Positions 24,913 through 33,261 of a stretch of DNA of 64,000 nucleotides are shown piece after piece. A model generated the notes under the pieces. That model worked only from the letters and a program-made list of their open reading frames with translations. It searched no databases and was not told the origin of the DNA. A program made the position numbers and the translations under genes. Within the stretch, counting starts at the first letter, position 1; every line of letters begins with the position of its first letter. The stretch is from NCBI GenBank assembly GCA_934565655.1, contig CAKTIE010000008.1, positions 1 to 64,000 on the forward strand, written 5' to 3'. The stretch comes from an uncultured Oscillospiraceae bacterium. GTDB taxonomy: Bacteria; Bacillota; Clostridia; Oscillospirales; Oscillospiraceae.

Positions 24913-25815
24913 TTACGCCTTCAGGCAGCGCAGAACTGCCAGCAGGATGGAATAATACTTGCTGTCGGGGCTGTCGGCGCGGCTGGTGATGATCACGGGG
25001 CAGGAAGCGCCGCAGATGGTGCTGGCCACGGTCTTGCCGGCGATGTAGGTCACGGACTTGTACAGCACGTTGCCGATCTCAATGAAGGGCACCAGCAGGA
25101 TGTCGGCCTGACCGGCGACGGGATCCTTGATGGCCTTATGCTTCACAGACTCCATGGAGATGGCGCCATCCAGAGCCAGAGGGCCGGTGACCACGCAGCC
25201 GGGGATGCCCCGCTCCTTAATGGCGGCGGCGCTGACGGTGGAGGGCATCTTCTCGGTGACGTTCTCCACGGCGGACAGGACGGCTACCTTGGGGCAGTCG
25301 TTGCCCAGGGCCTTGGCCACGGGCAGGGCGTTCTCCACGATGCCGATCTGGGTCTCCACATCGGGAGCGATGTTGATGGCGGCGTCAGTGATCATGACGA
25401 AGCGGCCCTCATACTCGAACATACCCACCTGGCTCACCAGACGGCGTGCGCCCTCGGGGATCAGGCCGGTCTCACGGTTCAGGATGGCCTTGGCAAAGCT
25501 GGAGGTCTGCAGGATGCCCTTCATGGGGATGTCGGCCTTCCCTTCCTTCACCAGCTTGACGGCGATCTTGGCGGCTTCCAGCTCCTCGCCGTCGAAGTCC
25601 ACGATCTCGTAATCAGCCTCGTTCTCGCCCATCTCGTGGAGCATGTCGATGATCATGTGCTTCTTGCCGATCAGGGTGCCTTCCACCACGCCCTTGCGCT
25701 TGGCATGGACGACGGCGCTCAGGGCGGGCTCGTCATGGGCGTTGGCCAGGGCGATACGCTTTTTCAGGTTCTGGCCCAGCACATAGGCTTCCATTTCTTT
25801 GAAAGTAGTAAACAT
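24913..25815 (-). CDS. ptb: Phosphate butyryltransferase / phosphate acyltransferase
   Basis: This 300-aa protein is of the PTA_PTB family. It has GEGRFVMITDAAINIAP-like (EGRFVMITDAAINIAPDVE) and GCVVTGPLALDGAISMES segments that match phosphate butyryltransferases. It converts butyryl-CoA plus phosphate to butyryl-phosphate and CoA, normally followed by butyrate kinase, but no kinase gene is near. It may act on other acyl-CoAs. The ATG at 25815 has GGAGGA upstream and is preferred over the open frame beyond it. Confidence 0.88.
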   Translation of the reverse strand: MFTTFKEMEAYVLGQNLKKRIALANAHDEPALSAVVHAKRKGVVEGTLIGKKHMIIDMLHEMGENEADYEIVDFDGEELEAAKIAVKLVKEGKADIPMKGILQTSSFAKAILNRETGLIPEGARRLVSQVGMFEYEGRFVMITDAAINIAPDVETQIGIVENALPVAKALGNDCPKVAVLSAVENVTEKMPSTVSAAAIKERGIPGCVVTGPLALDGAISMESVKHKAIKDPVAGQADILLVPFIEIGNVLYKSVTYIAGKTVASTICGASCPVIITSRADSPDSKYYSILLAVLRCLKA

Positions 25816-26012
25816 GTTTTTGTTCCTCCGAAGTTTTATTTTCTTTCCTTCTGCTTCATCACATTTTACCCGCTTATTATACACTCTTGCTTTTTCAAAA
25901 ACAACTAAAACTACAATTTTTTCCGTGATTTTCCATAGAGAAAAACAGTTCTTGCCTTTGCCGCCGATTTACGGTATACTGTATTCATTGATTTATGTGG
26001 GAGGCTCTTTCT

Positions 26013-26321
26013 ATGGATGGTTTCTATTCGTTCCTGTTTTACGGCCTGATCGCCGTAGGCGCTGTTCTGATCATTTCCCTGACCGTGCTGCGGATCGACT
26101 GGGCGCGGCACCCGGAAAAGTACAAAAAAGACGTAGAAAACTACGAAAAAGAGCAGTATTGGAAGAAGAAAAAGCAGGATCAGGAGGCCGCCATCAAGAA
26201 AGCCAAGGAGAAGGAAAAGGCCAAAAAGCGCCAGGCACGGGTGGATAAGCTGAACCAGTACCGTGCCATCAATGGCAAAGGCCCGCTGGCGGAGAAAAAT
26301 AAGAACAGTAAGAAAAAGTAA
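26013..26321 (+). CDS. Small membrane protein with Lys-rich coiled tail
   Basis: This 102-aa protein has an N-terminal transmembrane helix (about residues 4-26, FLFYGLIAVGAVLIISLTVL) and then a strongly charged Lys/Glu coiled-coil tail (about 40-100) ending in poly-Lys. I do not recognise a family. The ATG at 26013 is chosen because GGGAGG lies 8 nt upstream. It stands alone with its own terminator. It could bind nucleic acid or ribosomes at the membrane, but that is only a guess from composition. Confidence 0.65.
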   Translation: MDGFYSFLFYGLIAVGAVLIISLTVLRIDWARHPEKYKKDVENYEKEQYWKKKKQDQEAAIKKAKEKEKAKKRQARVDKLNQYRAINGKGPLAEKNKNSKKK

Positions 26322-26330
26322 CGAAAAAAT

Positions 26331-26358
26331 GTCCGCAGAGAACATCTGCGGACGTTTT
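26331..26358. terminator. Terminator between the small membrane protein gene and radA
   Basis: GTCCGCAGA (26331-26339) pairs with TCTGCGGAC (26345-26353), with A run before and T run after, serving both convergent genes. Confidence 0.75.
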
Positions 26359-26361
26359 TAT

Positions 26362-27726
26362 TTATTTTCCCTGCGCCAGGATACGCAGCGCCTGGCCGAT
26401 GTTGGCCACCGGCAGCAGCGTCAGGCCCGGCAGGGGCTTCAGCTCGCCTGAACGGTGGGCGGGGATCATGCACTGGGTAAAGCCCAGGCGATGCACCTCG
26501 GACAGGCGCTGCTCCAGGTGGTTGATGCTGCGCACCTCGCCGGAGAGGCCGATCTCCCCCACCGCTGCCAGCGTGTCCGGCACCGCCTTGTCCAGATAGC
26601 TGGACGCCACGGCCACCACCGCTGCCAGATCCGCCGCGGGCTCCTCCAGCGTCAGGCCGCCGATGATGTTCAGGTAGGTATCGCACTGGCTGACCTTCAG
26701 GCCGCCCCGCTTTTCCAGCACCGCCAGCAGCATGGAGGCACGGTTGTAGTCAAAGCCGTTGCTGGAGCGCAGGGGCTTCGAGCCCGCGGCAGGCGCGACC
26801 AGCGCCTGCACCTCCGCCAGCACCGGCCGTGCGCCCTCCATGGCGCAGGTCACGCAGGTGCCCGGCGCGTCGGTAGGCCGTCCGGACAGCAGCATCTCGG
26901 AGGGATTCTCCACTTCCTTCAATCCACGGTCCATCATCTCAAATACGCCGATCTCGTTGGTGGTGCCGAAGCGGTTTTTCGCCGCCCGCAGGATGCGGTA
27001 GGTCATATGCTGGTCGCCCTCGAAGTACAGCACGCAGTCCACCATATGCTCCAGCACCTTCGGCCCGGCAATGGCGCCCTCTTTATTGACGTGGCCGATT
27101 ACGAAAACCGTGATGTTCTGGCTTTTTGCCAGCTGCATCAGTGTCAAGGTGCATTGCTTTACCTGGCCGATGCCGCCTGGGATACCGTCACTGTCCTCGT
27201 TATACAGCGTCTGGATGGAGTCAACGATCAGCACATCCGGCTTTTCCTGCTCCACGCAGCCCAGCACATCGCCCAGCTGCGTCTCGGACAGCACCAGAAG
27301 GTTTTCCGTATCCACCTGCAGGCGCTTTGCACGCATCTTCAGCTGGCGGGTGGATTCCTCACCGGATACATACAGCACCCGCCACGACTGGCCCAGGGTC
27401 TGGCAGATCTGCAGCATCAGCGTGGATTTGCCGATGCCAGGCGCACCGCCTACCAGCACCAGCGAGCCTTTCACCGCGCCGCCGCCCAGCACCCGATCAA
27501 GCTCCCCCATTCCTGTGGAAAACCGGATCTCGTCCTCCGACTCCAGGGCCGTGATCGGATACGCCTTCACGAGCCGCGGAGCGGCAGAAAGCTTTCCGCC
27601 GCCCTTGGGCTTTTCCGCCTTCTGCTCCACCATGCAGTTCCATGCGCCGCAGACGGGGCACTTCCCTGCCCATTTGGGGCTTTCGCTGCCGCACTCCGTG
27701 CAGAAATAGGTCGTTGTTTTCTTCAT
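26362..27726 (-). CDS. radA: DNA repair protein RadA
   Basis: This 454-aa protein shows all RadA parts in order: a zinc finger CTECGSESPKWAGKCPVCGAWN at residues 9-30, a RecA-like ATPase with Walker A GGAPGIGKST (about 92-101), the RadA-specific KNRFG motif (about 250) and a C-terminal Lon-like domain. It drives branch migration during recombination repair. The ATG follows AGGTGATATACGA. It lies 15 nt after the cwlD-like stop on the same strand, suggesting co-transcription. Confidence 0.95.
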   Translation of the reverse strand: MKKTTTYFCTECGSESPKWAGKCPVCGAWNCMVEQKAEKPKGGGKLSAAPRLVKAYPITALESEDEIRFSTGMGELDRVLGGGAVKGSLVLVGGAPGIGKSTLMLQICQTLGQSWRVLYVSGEESTRQLKMRAKRLQVDTENLLVLSETQLGDVLGCVEQEKPDVLIVDSIQTLYNEDSDGIPGGIGQVKQCTLTLMQLAKSQNITVFVIGHVNKEGAIAGPKVLEHMVDCVLYFEGDQHMTYRILRAAKNRFGTTNEIGVFEMMDRGLKEVENPSEMLLSGRPTDAPGTCVTCAMEGARPVLAEVQALVAPAAGSKPLRSSNGFDYNRASMLLAVLEKRGGLKVSQCDTYLNIIGGLTLEEPAADLAAVVAVASSYLDKAVPDTLAAVGEIGLSGEVRSINHLEQRLSEVHRLGFTQCMIPAHRSGELKPLPGLTLLPVANIGQALRILAQGK

Positions 27727-27741
27727 TCGTATATCACCTGT

Positions 27742-28455
27742 CTATTGATATTGCAGATAGCCGCAGCAGATGGCGGCGGCCAATTTCGTCTGGTACTCCG
27801 GCGATAAAAGCAGCTTCGTCTCGGCACTGTTGCTGAGAAAGCCGCACTCCACTAAGATCGCCGGACAATTTACATGCGCCATAATGTAGATGTCGCTGCC
27901 GATGGGCTTGGCGTTTTTTTCGTTGTCAGTATTGATCGCCCGGTTCAGCGCCTGCTGTACCGCGGCAGCCCTTGCGTCGCTGTCCGTCACCTTTCCGTAG
28001 AACACCTGTGCGCCGTGTACCGTCGGATGGCCGGGCAGCGTATTCTGATGGATGCTGATAAGACAGCCATTGGCGACGCTGTTGATCAGCGTCACGCGGT
28101 TTTTGGTGTCGCTGACCTTCTCCTGCCGCAGCGTCGCGCTGTCCGGATCGGCCAGGGACGCCTCCCCTGTCCGGGTCAGCACCGTCTGACAGCCCATCAG
28201 CGCGAAAAGATCCCGCAGCCGCAGCACGATGGCAAGATTGATGTCATCCTCCGGCGTACCGTCCGCCGAAACCGCGCCGCCGTCTGCGCCGCCGTGTCCC
28301 GCGTCCAATACGATGATCTCATCCTTTGTCATTTCCGTATAGGAGAAGGCCGGGACGGCAGTACGCCGCAGCGATAACGACAATACCGTGACGGACAGAA
28401 GCAGCAGTACGGCGGCGCCCAGCACGCGCCTTCGGTGCAGCAGCAGGATCATCAT
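27742..28455 (-). CDS. cwlD: N-acetylmuramoyl-L-alanine amidase, CwlD-like
   Basis: This protein of about 237 aa has an N-terminal membrane anchor (about residues 8-27) and an Amidase_3 catalytic domain. Zinc ligands are the His of LDAGHGG, a Glu shortly after (GTPEDDINLAI), the His of SIHQN and the catalytic Glu of VECGFLSN. Length and anchor fit CwlD, which with a partner deacetylase makes muramic-delta-lactam in the spore cortex. ATGs at 28455 and 28452 both fit the GGGGTG ribosome site. Confidence 0.82.
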   Translation of the reverse strand: MMILLLHRRRVLGAAVLLLLSVTVLSLSLRRTAVPAFSYTEMTKDEIIVLDAGHGGADGGAVSADGTPEDDINLAIVLRLRDLFALMGCQTVLTRTGEASLADPDSATLRQEKVSDTKNRVTLINSVANGCLISIHQNTLPGHPTVHGAQVFYGKVTDSDARAAAVQQALNRAINTDNEKNAKPIGSDIYIMAHVNCPAILVECGFLSNSAETKLLLSPEYQTKLAAAICCGYLQYQ

Positions 28456-28604
28456 AACACCCCTTTCGGGACAATCTATGATGGCTCTGCCGTTACTATG
28501 CATTGTACCACACAACGCCCGGAAAAGGAATCCCCAGTTTGACCGCCGCTGCATATACTGGCATGAGCCGAAACAGACTCAACGACGTCAAAAGGAGGAA
28601 CACC

Positions 28605-29174
28605 TTGTTGTATATCGAGCAAAGCATAGCCAGCAGAACGGCTGCCGCGCCGGAGCCGTCTGCTGCTCCGGCCGCACCATTTACGCCGGCCACACCTGCC
28701 GCCGTTCCGGCTGAGAGAGACCGTGCCGTCATGCCGGTCAATGAAGCCGCGTGCAGCGGAAAAAACGGCAGTCTGCCGGGGACCTGCGCCCCCATGGCGT
28801 TTCCGTATATCCCCATGCAGGACATGAATCCCAAGCGCTACGATAACCGTGAAGCATTACAGCGGGGCACGCTGTTTCCGGGGCTGGATCTTCCCTTCCA
28901 CCGGGAGCTGAAGACCCGCTTCCCTGCCGCCAACACCCACCTTTCCGAGCTGATGGCGCTGGATTTCGCCATTGATGAGCTGGGGCTTTATCTGACCACG
29001 CACCGGGACGATCAGGAGGCGCTGGCCCTGTACTGGAACTATATCCGTCTTGGGCAGGAGGGCCGCAGAAGGTACGAGGAGATGCACGGCCCGCTGTTCC
29101 AGACAGACATCACGGAAGGCGCCTTCCGTTGGCTGGATGATCCGTGGCCCTGGGACGAAGGAGGGAACGAGTAA
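28605..29174 (+). CDS. CotJA-CotJB fusion, spore coat protein
   Basis: This 189-aa protein begins with about 70 Ala/Pro-rich residues. A CotJA-like segment follows (MNPKRYDNREALQRGTLFPGLDLPF, about residues 75-105) and then a CotJB-like segment (ELMALDFAIDELGLYLTTH, with a WPWD end, about 120-187). In Bacillus these are two separate small genes of the cotJABC operon. The TTG at 28605 is the likely start because AGGAGG lies 6 nt upstream; no ATG has a ribosome site. Its stop overlaps the cotJC start by one base. Confidence 0.7.
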   Translation: MLYIEQSIASRTAAAPEPSAAPAAPFTPATPAAVPAERDRAVMPVNEAACSGKNGSLPGTCAPMAFPYIPMQDMNPKRYDNREALQRGTLFPGLDLPFHRELKTRFPAANTHLSELMALDFAIDELGLYLTTHRDDQEALALYWNYIRLGQEGRRRYEEMHGPLFQTDITEGAFRWLDDPWPWDEGGNE

Positions 29175-29770
29175 TGTTTGTCTATGAGAAAAAGCTGCAA
29201 TACCCGGTGAAGATCAAAAACACCAATCCCAAGCTTGCCGCGCTGATCATCAGCCAATACGGTGGCCCGGACGGCGAGCTCGGTGCCTCCCTGCGGTATC
29301 TCAGCCAGCGCTACTCCATGCCTTATCCGGAGCTGAAGGGTCTGCTGACCGACATCGGCACAGAGGAACTGGGGCATCTGGAGATGATCGGCACCATCGT
29401 GCATCAGCTGACCCGGAACCTCAGCGAGGATGACATCAAGCAGGGCGGTTTCGACGCCTATTTCGTGGATCATACGGCCGGTGTCTATCCTACGGCGGCC
29501 TCTGGTTTCCCGTGGAACGCCGCGTCCATGGCGGTCAAGGGCGACCTGATCGCCGATCTGACGGAGGACCTGGCCGCCGAGCAAAAGGCCCGCGTCACCT
29601 ACGACAACATCCTGCGGCTCAGCGACGATCCGGATGTGAACGATGTTATCAAGTTCCTGCGGGCCCGCGAGATCGTGCATTTTCAGCGCTTTGGCGAAGG
29701 CCTGCGGCTGGCTAAGGAGCGAATGGATCAGAAAAATCTCTACTATATTAACCCGAGCTTCGATGCGTAA
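29174..29770 (+). CDS. cotJC: CotJC-type manganese catalase, spore coat
   Basis: This 198-aa protein is a ferritin-like manganese catalase. YEKKLQYPVKI...NPKLAALIISQYGGPDGELGASLRYLSQRYSMP is the classic CotJC start, and Glu/His ligands occur in EELGHLEMIG and REIVHFQRFGE. It may protect spores from peroxide. It is coupled to the preceding CotJA-CotJB-like gene and followed by a terminator. Confidence 0.92.
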   Translation: MFVYEKKLQYPVKIKNTNPKLAALIISQYGGPDGELGASLRYLSQRYSMPYPELKGLLTDIGTEELGHLEMIGTIVHQLTRNLSEDDIKQGGFDAYFVDHTAGVYPTAASGFPWNAASMAVKGDLIADLTEDLAAEQKARVTYDNILRLSDDPDVNDVIKFLRAREIVHFQRFGEGLRLAKERMDQKNLYYINPSFDA

Positions 29771-29771
29771 G

Positions 29772-29806
29772 GAAAGCCCCGACTCAGTTTTGAGCCGGGG
29801 CTTTCT
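29772..29806 (+). terminator. Terminator after the cotJ genes
   Basis: GAAAGCCCCG pairs with CGGGGCTTTC, with an inner CTCA/TGAG pair and loop GTTT, followed by T. Confidence 0.8.
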
Positions 29807-29827
29807 TCATAGTGGATATGTAATTAG

Positions 29828-29858
29828 AAAAGGCCGCTGGCGAATGCCAGCGGCCTTT
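29828..29858 (-). terminator. Terminator at the distal end of the CRISPR array
   Basis: AAAGGCCGCTGG (about 29829-29840) pairs with CCAGCGGCCTTT (29847-29858). On the minus strand, the direction of array transcription, a TTTT run follows. Confidence 0.7.
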
Positions 29859-31101
29859 CCCGTGCGCCCCATGTAGGGCGCGAATGCTTGCATCCCGTGA
29901 GGTGGAAAACATCTTTGCATTTCAACCCATGTGCCCCGTATGGGGCACGACGCATAGACGTTGCTGGCCCGATCCTCGGGACTGAGATTTCAATCCACGC
30001 GCCCCTTACGGGGCGCGACGCCGTGCTTCGGCGTCCTCGGCGGGTGTAATACATTTCAATCCACGCGCCCCTTACGGGGCGCGACTGTATGGCATCGAGG
30101 TGATGGAGGTGTGCGGGAAATATTTCAATCCACGCGCCCCTTACGGGGCGCGACTGACCAGCAGAATGATCTGGAGCGGTACGCCAACATTTCAATCCAC
30201 GCGCCCCTTACGGGGCGCGACCCCAGCAGCGCCGCCACGCTCTGCCGCAGCTTCTCCGATTTCAATCCACGCGCCCCTTACGGGGCGCGACCTTGTCGCT
30301 ACGATTCTGGGCCACCATGGAGGTATTTCAATCCACGCGCCCCTTACGGGGCGCGACGCCCCAGCCGTTGCCGCCCCAGCCGCAGAACGCATTTCAATCC
30401 ACGCGCCCCTTACGGGGCGCGACATGACAAAGTTCTGGTGCGCCTGCCCAAGGGCCAATTTCAATCCACGCGCCCCTTACGGGGCGCGACAAGATGCAGA
30501 AAAAGAAGAGGAACTGCAATTACTATTTCAATCCACGCGCCCCTTACGGGGCGCGACCTTACACCAAGACCGACGGTACTATCACCACCAAAATTTCAAT
30601 CCACGCGCCCCTTACGGGGCGCGACTTCACGGGTTTCCGTCTTGTCCAAGATGATGCGGATTTCAATCCACGCGCCCCTTACGGGGCGCGACGGCAACTA
30701 CTAGTTCTCATTACAATCTTTACATCGGTATTTCAATCCACGCGCCCCTTACGGGGCGCGACCAAGTGACATGTTGCTATGCAAATAGGTACAACGATTT
30801 CAATCCACGCGCCCCTTACGGGGCGCGACAGAGCGTTTATAATGATGACCGAGTGTTTCACGTATTTCAATCCACGCGCCCCTTACGGGGCGCGACCGAG
30901 GTGTGCAGCAACTTACGTCATGCGTCGTTATTTCAATCCACGCGCCCCTTACGGGGCGCGACGTCAGACGGTAAAGCGCTGTTTGCTTCTTCTTTTCTAT
31001 TTCAATCCACGCGCCCCTTACGGGGCGCGACCTTTGCTTGCGTCCACAGGTCTAAACGCTGTAACAGGATTTCAATCCACGCGCCCCTTACGGGGCGCGA
31101 C
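29859..31101 (-). CRISPR. Type I-C CRISPR array, 17 identical repeats plus 2 decayed repeats
   Basis: The plus strand shows a 33-nt repeat beginning ATTTCAATCCACGCGCCCCT and ending GGGGCGCGAC. Starts are 29987, 30053, 30122, 30189, 30259, 30325, 30391, 30458, 30525, 30593, 30660, 30730, 30797, 30864, 30930, 30999 and 31069, all identical. A diverged copy (29919-29951, several changes that keep the stem) and a remnant (about 29859-29883) mark the old end. This leaves 18 spacers of 33-37 nt. The crRNA sense is the minus strand, where the repeat ends GTGGATTGAAAT, the I-C handle. The 8-nt palindromic stem CGCGCCCC/GGGGCGCG is the Cas5c processing hairpin. The leader is at 31102-31272 next to cas2. 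Confidence 0.98.
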
Positions 31102-31272
31102 AGCAAAAATGCACAAATGATATTCTGCATTTTTGCAATAACAGACAATTAAAGTAGAAAAACTGACATGAAACGCCGTCTGTCAGAACGTTTTTCTTAT
31201 AAAACCGGGAGCATATACTTGCCAAAACAGGTGCGAACCCTCCTGATGCTTTCTGTTCGCTTACTCTTCGCA
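31102..31272 (-). promoter_or_regulatory. CRISPR leader with promoter and a hairpin at the first repeat
   Basis: This A/T-rich spacer of 171 bp lies between the cas2 stop and the newest repeat. On the minus strand a TTGGCA box (31220-31225), a 17-bp gap and TTATAA (31197-31202) form a likely promoter. Eleven-base arms GCAAAAATGCA (31103-31113) and TGCATTTTTGC (31126-31136) abut the first repeat and may be the integration anchor read by Cas1-Cas2. Confidence 0.7.
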
Positions 31273-31563
31273 CTAGATCATCAACGTGTCTTCCGGCAGA
31301 TATGTTTGCTTGCAGCCGAAGTGCTCGATCTTCTTTTCATATTGCTTGCCCAAGTAGTAAAATCGCAGACTATCCCGTTTGGGATCCATAATCTTACAAA
31401 GGGTATTTTGCAGGCTGCGACACTGTGCTGTGTCCAGCAAACACTCAAATACAGAATTCTGCACTCTTTGACCGTAGTTGACGCACTGTTTGGCGATCTG
31501 CCGCAGGCGTCTGCGTCCGGCGGCGTCCTCTGTGTTTACATCATAGGTGATCAATACCAGCAT
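31273..31563 (-). CDS. cas2: CRISPR-associated endonuclease Cas2
   Basis: This 96-aa protein starts MLVLITYDVNT with the conserved acidic residue after beta-1, and has the ferredoxin-like fold and the FECLLD motif. It forms the spacer-integration complex with Cas1. I used the ATG at 31563, 7 nt downstream of the cas1 stop; the frame is open upstream inside cas1 but not used. It is the last gene before the leader. Confidence 0.95.
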   Translation of the reverse strand: MLVLITYDVNTEDAAGRRRLRQIAKQCVNYGQRVQNSVFECLLDTAQCRSLQNTLCKIMDPKRDSLRFYYLGKQYEKKIEHFGCKQTYLPEDTLMI

Positions 31564-31570
31564 AGGCCCC

Positions 31571-32602
31571 TCACTTCCATAAAAACGGCGGATAGTCATC
31601 CAGATCGCCCCGCAGATACCTTGCCAACAAGAGACTCTGCACATAAGGAACCAGCCCCCAAGGAAGCTTCTCCTCCAGAAACGGATGAGTGATCGTTTCC
31701 CTTTTGCGCTTCTGCCATTTCTGCAAGAAGCTTTTACGTCCTGTGTCCGTCAAAAATACAGCACCACTCTCCCGAAAGTCGAAATCCTCCGGTTTTATGA
31801 TACGATTATTGACCATCGTCAGCACAAAACGATCCGCAAAGCAGGGACGCAGTTCTTCCATCAGATCCAGCGCAAGGGATTCACGCCCCGGACGGTCACG
31901 GTGAAGAAAACCTACATAGGCATCCAGACCAACAGTTTCCAAAGCGGAAGCGCAGTCGTGGGCCAGCAGGCTGTACGCAAAGGACAGCATCGCGTTGAAG
32001 GCATCCAGCGGCGGTCGGCGGCTGCGCTCACGGAAAAAGAAGGTATCCTTCCCCTGTAAGATCATGTCATCCAATATGCTGAAATAGGCAGTAGCACCGG
32101 CACCCTCCAGCCCCCGGAGACTTTCGAGAGACGTTTCTGCCGTGATCTGCGGTAGTAAGCCCTGCAACTGCTGTGACACCGCCGCAAAGCGCTCGCCGTC
32201 GATCCGCATGGCATGATCCCGGCGGGTACGCTCTATGCTCCAGCGGGCGTTATAGACCTTGCCCAAAATCATCATTCGGGCCACACGGCAGCTTTCGGAG
32301 GGATCATCGGCAACCCGGTACTGCGTCCTCCGCAGCAGTACATTTCCCTGCATTTGCCCGGAGACACGGGCGAGAAAGCGTCCTCTCGGCGTACAGAACG
32401 CCAGCCCGATCTCCCGCTTGGCGCAGGCGCCCATCAACGCCGGTGAAGCGCCAGAATAGGAAAAGGACACAATGCTTTGCAGCGTATGGAGCGGATAGCG
32501 GGCGACGGCCTCCCCGTCACGGTTGGCCACCACATTTTCACCGTCCAATGAGAGGTATACATCCTCTGATGTGACAAACAATGTGTTCAGAAGTTGTCTC
32601 AT
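31571..32602 (-). CDS. cas1: CRISPR-associated endonuclease Cas1, subtype I-C
   Basis: This 343-aa protein begins MRQLLNTLFVTSEDVYLSLDGENVV, typical of Cas1 of the I-C group. LESLRGLEGAGATAYF carries the catalytic Glu, and later His and Asp/Glu complete the metal site. It integrates spacers with Cas2, and Cas4 trims ends. The start overlaps the cas4 stop by 4 nt. GAGGTGACACC precedes it. Confidence 0.95.
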   Translation of the reverse strand: MRQLLNTLFVTSEDVYLSLDGENVVANRDGEAVARYPLHTLQSIVSFSYSGASPALMGACAKREIGLAFCTPRGRFLARVSGQMQGNVLLRRTQYRVADDPSESCRVARMMILGKVYNARWSIERTRRDHAMRIDGERFAAVSQQLQGLLPQITAETSLESLRGLEGAGATAYFSILDDMILQGKDTFFFRERSRRPPLDAFNAMLSFAYSLLAHDCASALETVGLDAYVGFLHRDRPGRESLALDLMEELRPCFADRFVLTMVNNRIIKPEDFDFRESGAVFLTDTGRKSFLQKWQKRKRETITHPFLEEKLPWGLVPYVQSLLLARYLRGDLDDYPPFLWK

Positions 32603-33261
32603 GGTGTCACCTCCAGATGAGCCCGCAGATAGTCCGCAACAGATCGTTTCCGCATCAGCTTTGGCAGGCACAGCTCCTTGAGAGAGCAGGCGTTGCAGGC
32701 TTTTGTTGGTTTTACCTTCGGTGTCCAGCCGCGTTCATACAGAGCGTGCATTTCCTCGATGAGCGTCTTTACCTCCTGACGCAGTTCCGGCGTGAATTCG
32801 ACCTCTGTACGGCGGTGCGTCTCACCGTAGTACAACGCGCCAACAGGAATATCGCAGCAGAGCATCTCCTCCAGACACATAGCCTGTCCGCAGAGCTGCA
32901 AGGCATCCGTGGTGTCCTGCTTGGGTCTGCCGCGCTTGTACTCCACCGGATAGGGCTGCCACAGGCCATTTCTGCCTTTCAGTGGAATGCCGGTGCTGCC
33001 GCGGTGAAACTCCAGCACATCGCAGGCACCGGAAACGCCCAGGGTCGGGGAGAATATGCGCATTTCCCGCGTGATGAGCAGGTCACCGCGGCTCTCGGTA
33101 AAATCCTTATCGTGGGCCCGCTCGTGTAGGATCGCACCGTCTGTGGTACGGTAGTTCTCCGCCCATTGATTTTCGATATGGATCAGCGCCCATTGTCTGC
33201 GGCAGAATTTGAAGTGCTGCAAGCCGGAGAGCTGGAGAAAGCTCTCCTCCGAATAGATCAC
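32599..33261 (-). CDS. cas4: CRISPR-associated exonuclease Cas4
   Basis: This 220-aa protein of the PD-(D/E)XK nuclease fold begins MIYSEESFLQLSGLQHFKFCRRQWALIH with the first cluster Cys, has GACDVLEF and a KRGRPK-like VEYKRG motif, and ends CNACSLKELCLP with three Cys. These supply four Cys for a [4Fe-4S] cluster. It sets PAM and prespacer polarity. Overlaps with cas7 (ATGA) and cas1 indicate tight coupling. Confidence 0.95.
   Translation of the reverse strand: MIYSEESFLQLSGLQHFKFCRRQWALIHIENQWAENYRTTDGAILHERAHDKDFTESRGDLLITREMRIFSPTLGVSGACDVLEFHRGSTGIPLKGRNGLWQPYPVEYKRGRPKQDTTDALQLCGQAMCLEEMLCCDIPVGALYYGETHRRTEVEFTPELRQEVKTLIEEMHALYERGWTPKVKPTKACNACSLKELCLPKLMRKRSVADYLRAHLEVTP

Noticed and set aside
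29961..31152. Plus-strand open frames with repeated STRPLRGAT or IHAPLTGRD peptides
   Set aside because: These are translations of the CRISPR repeats, not a repeat protein.
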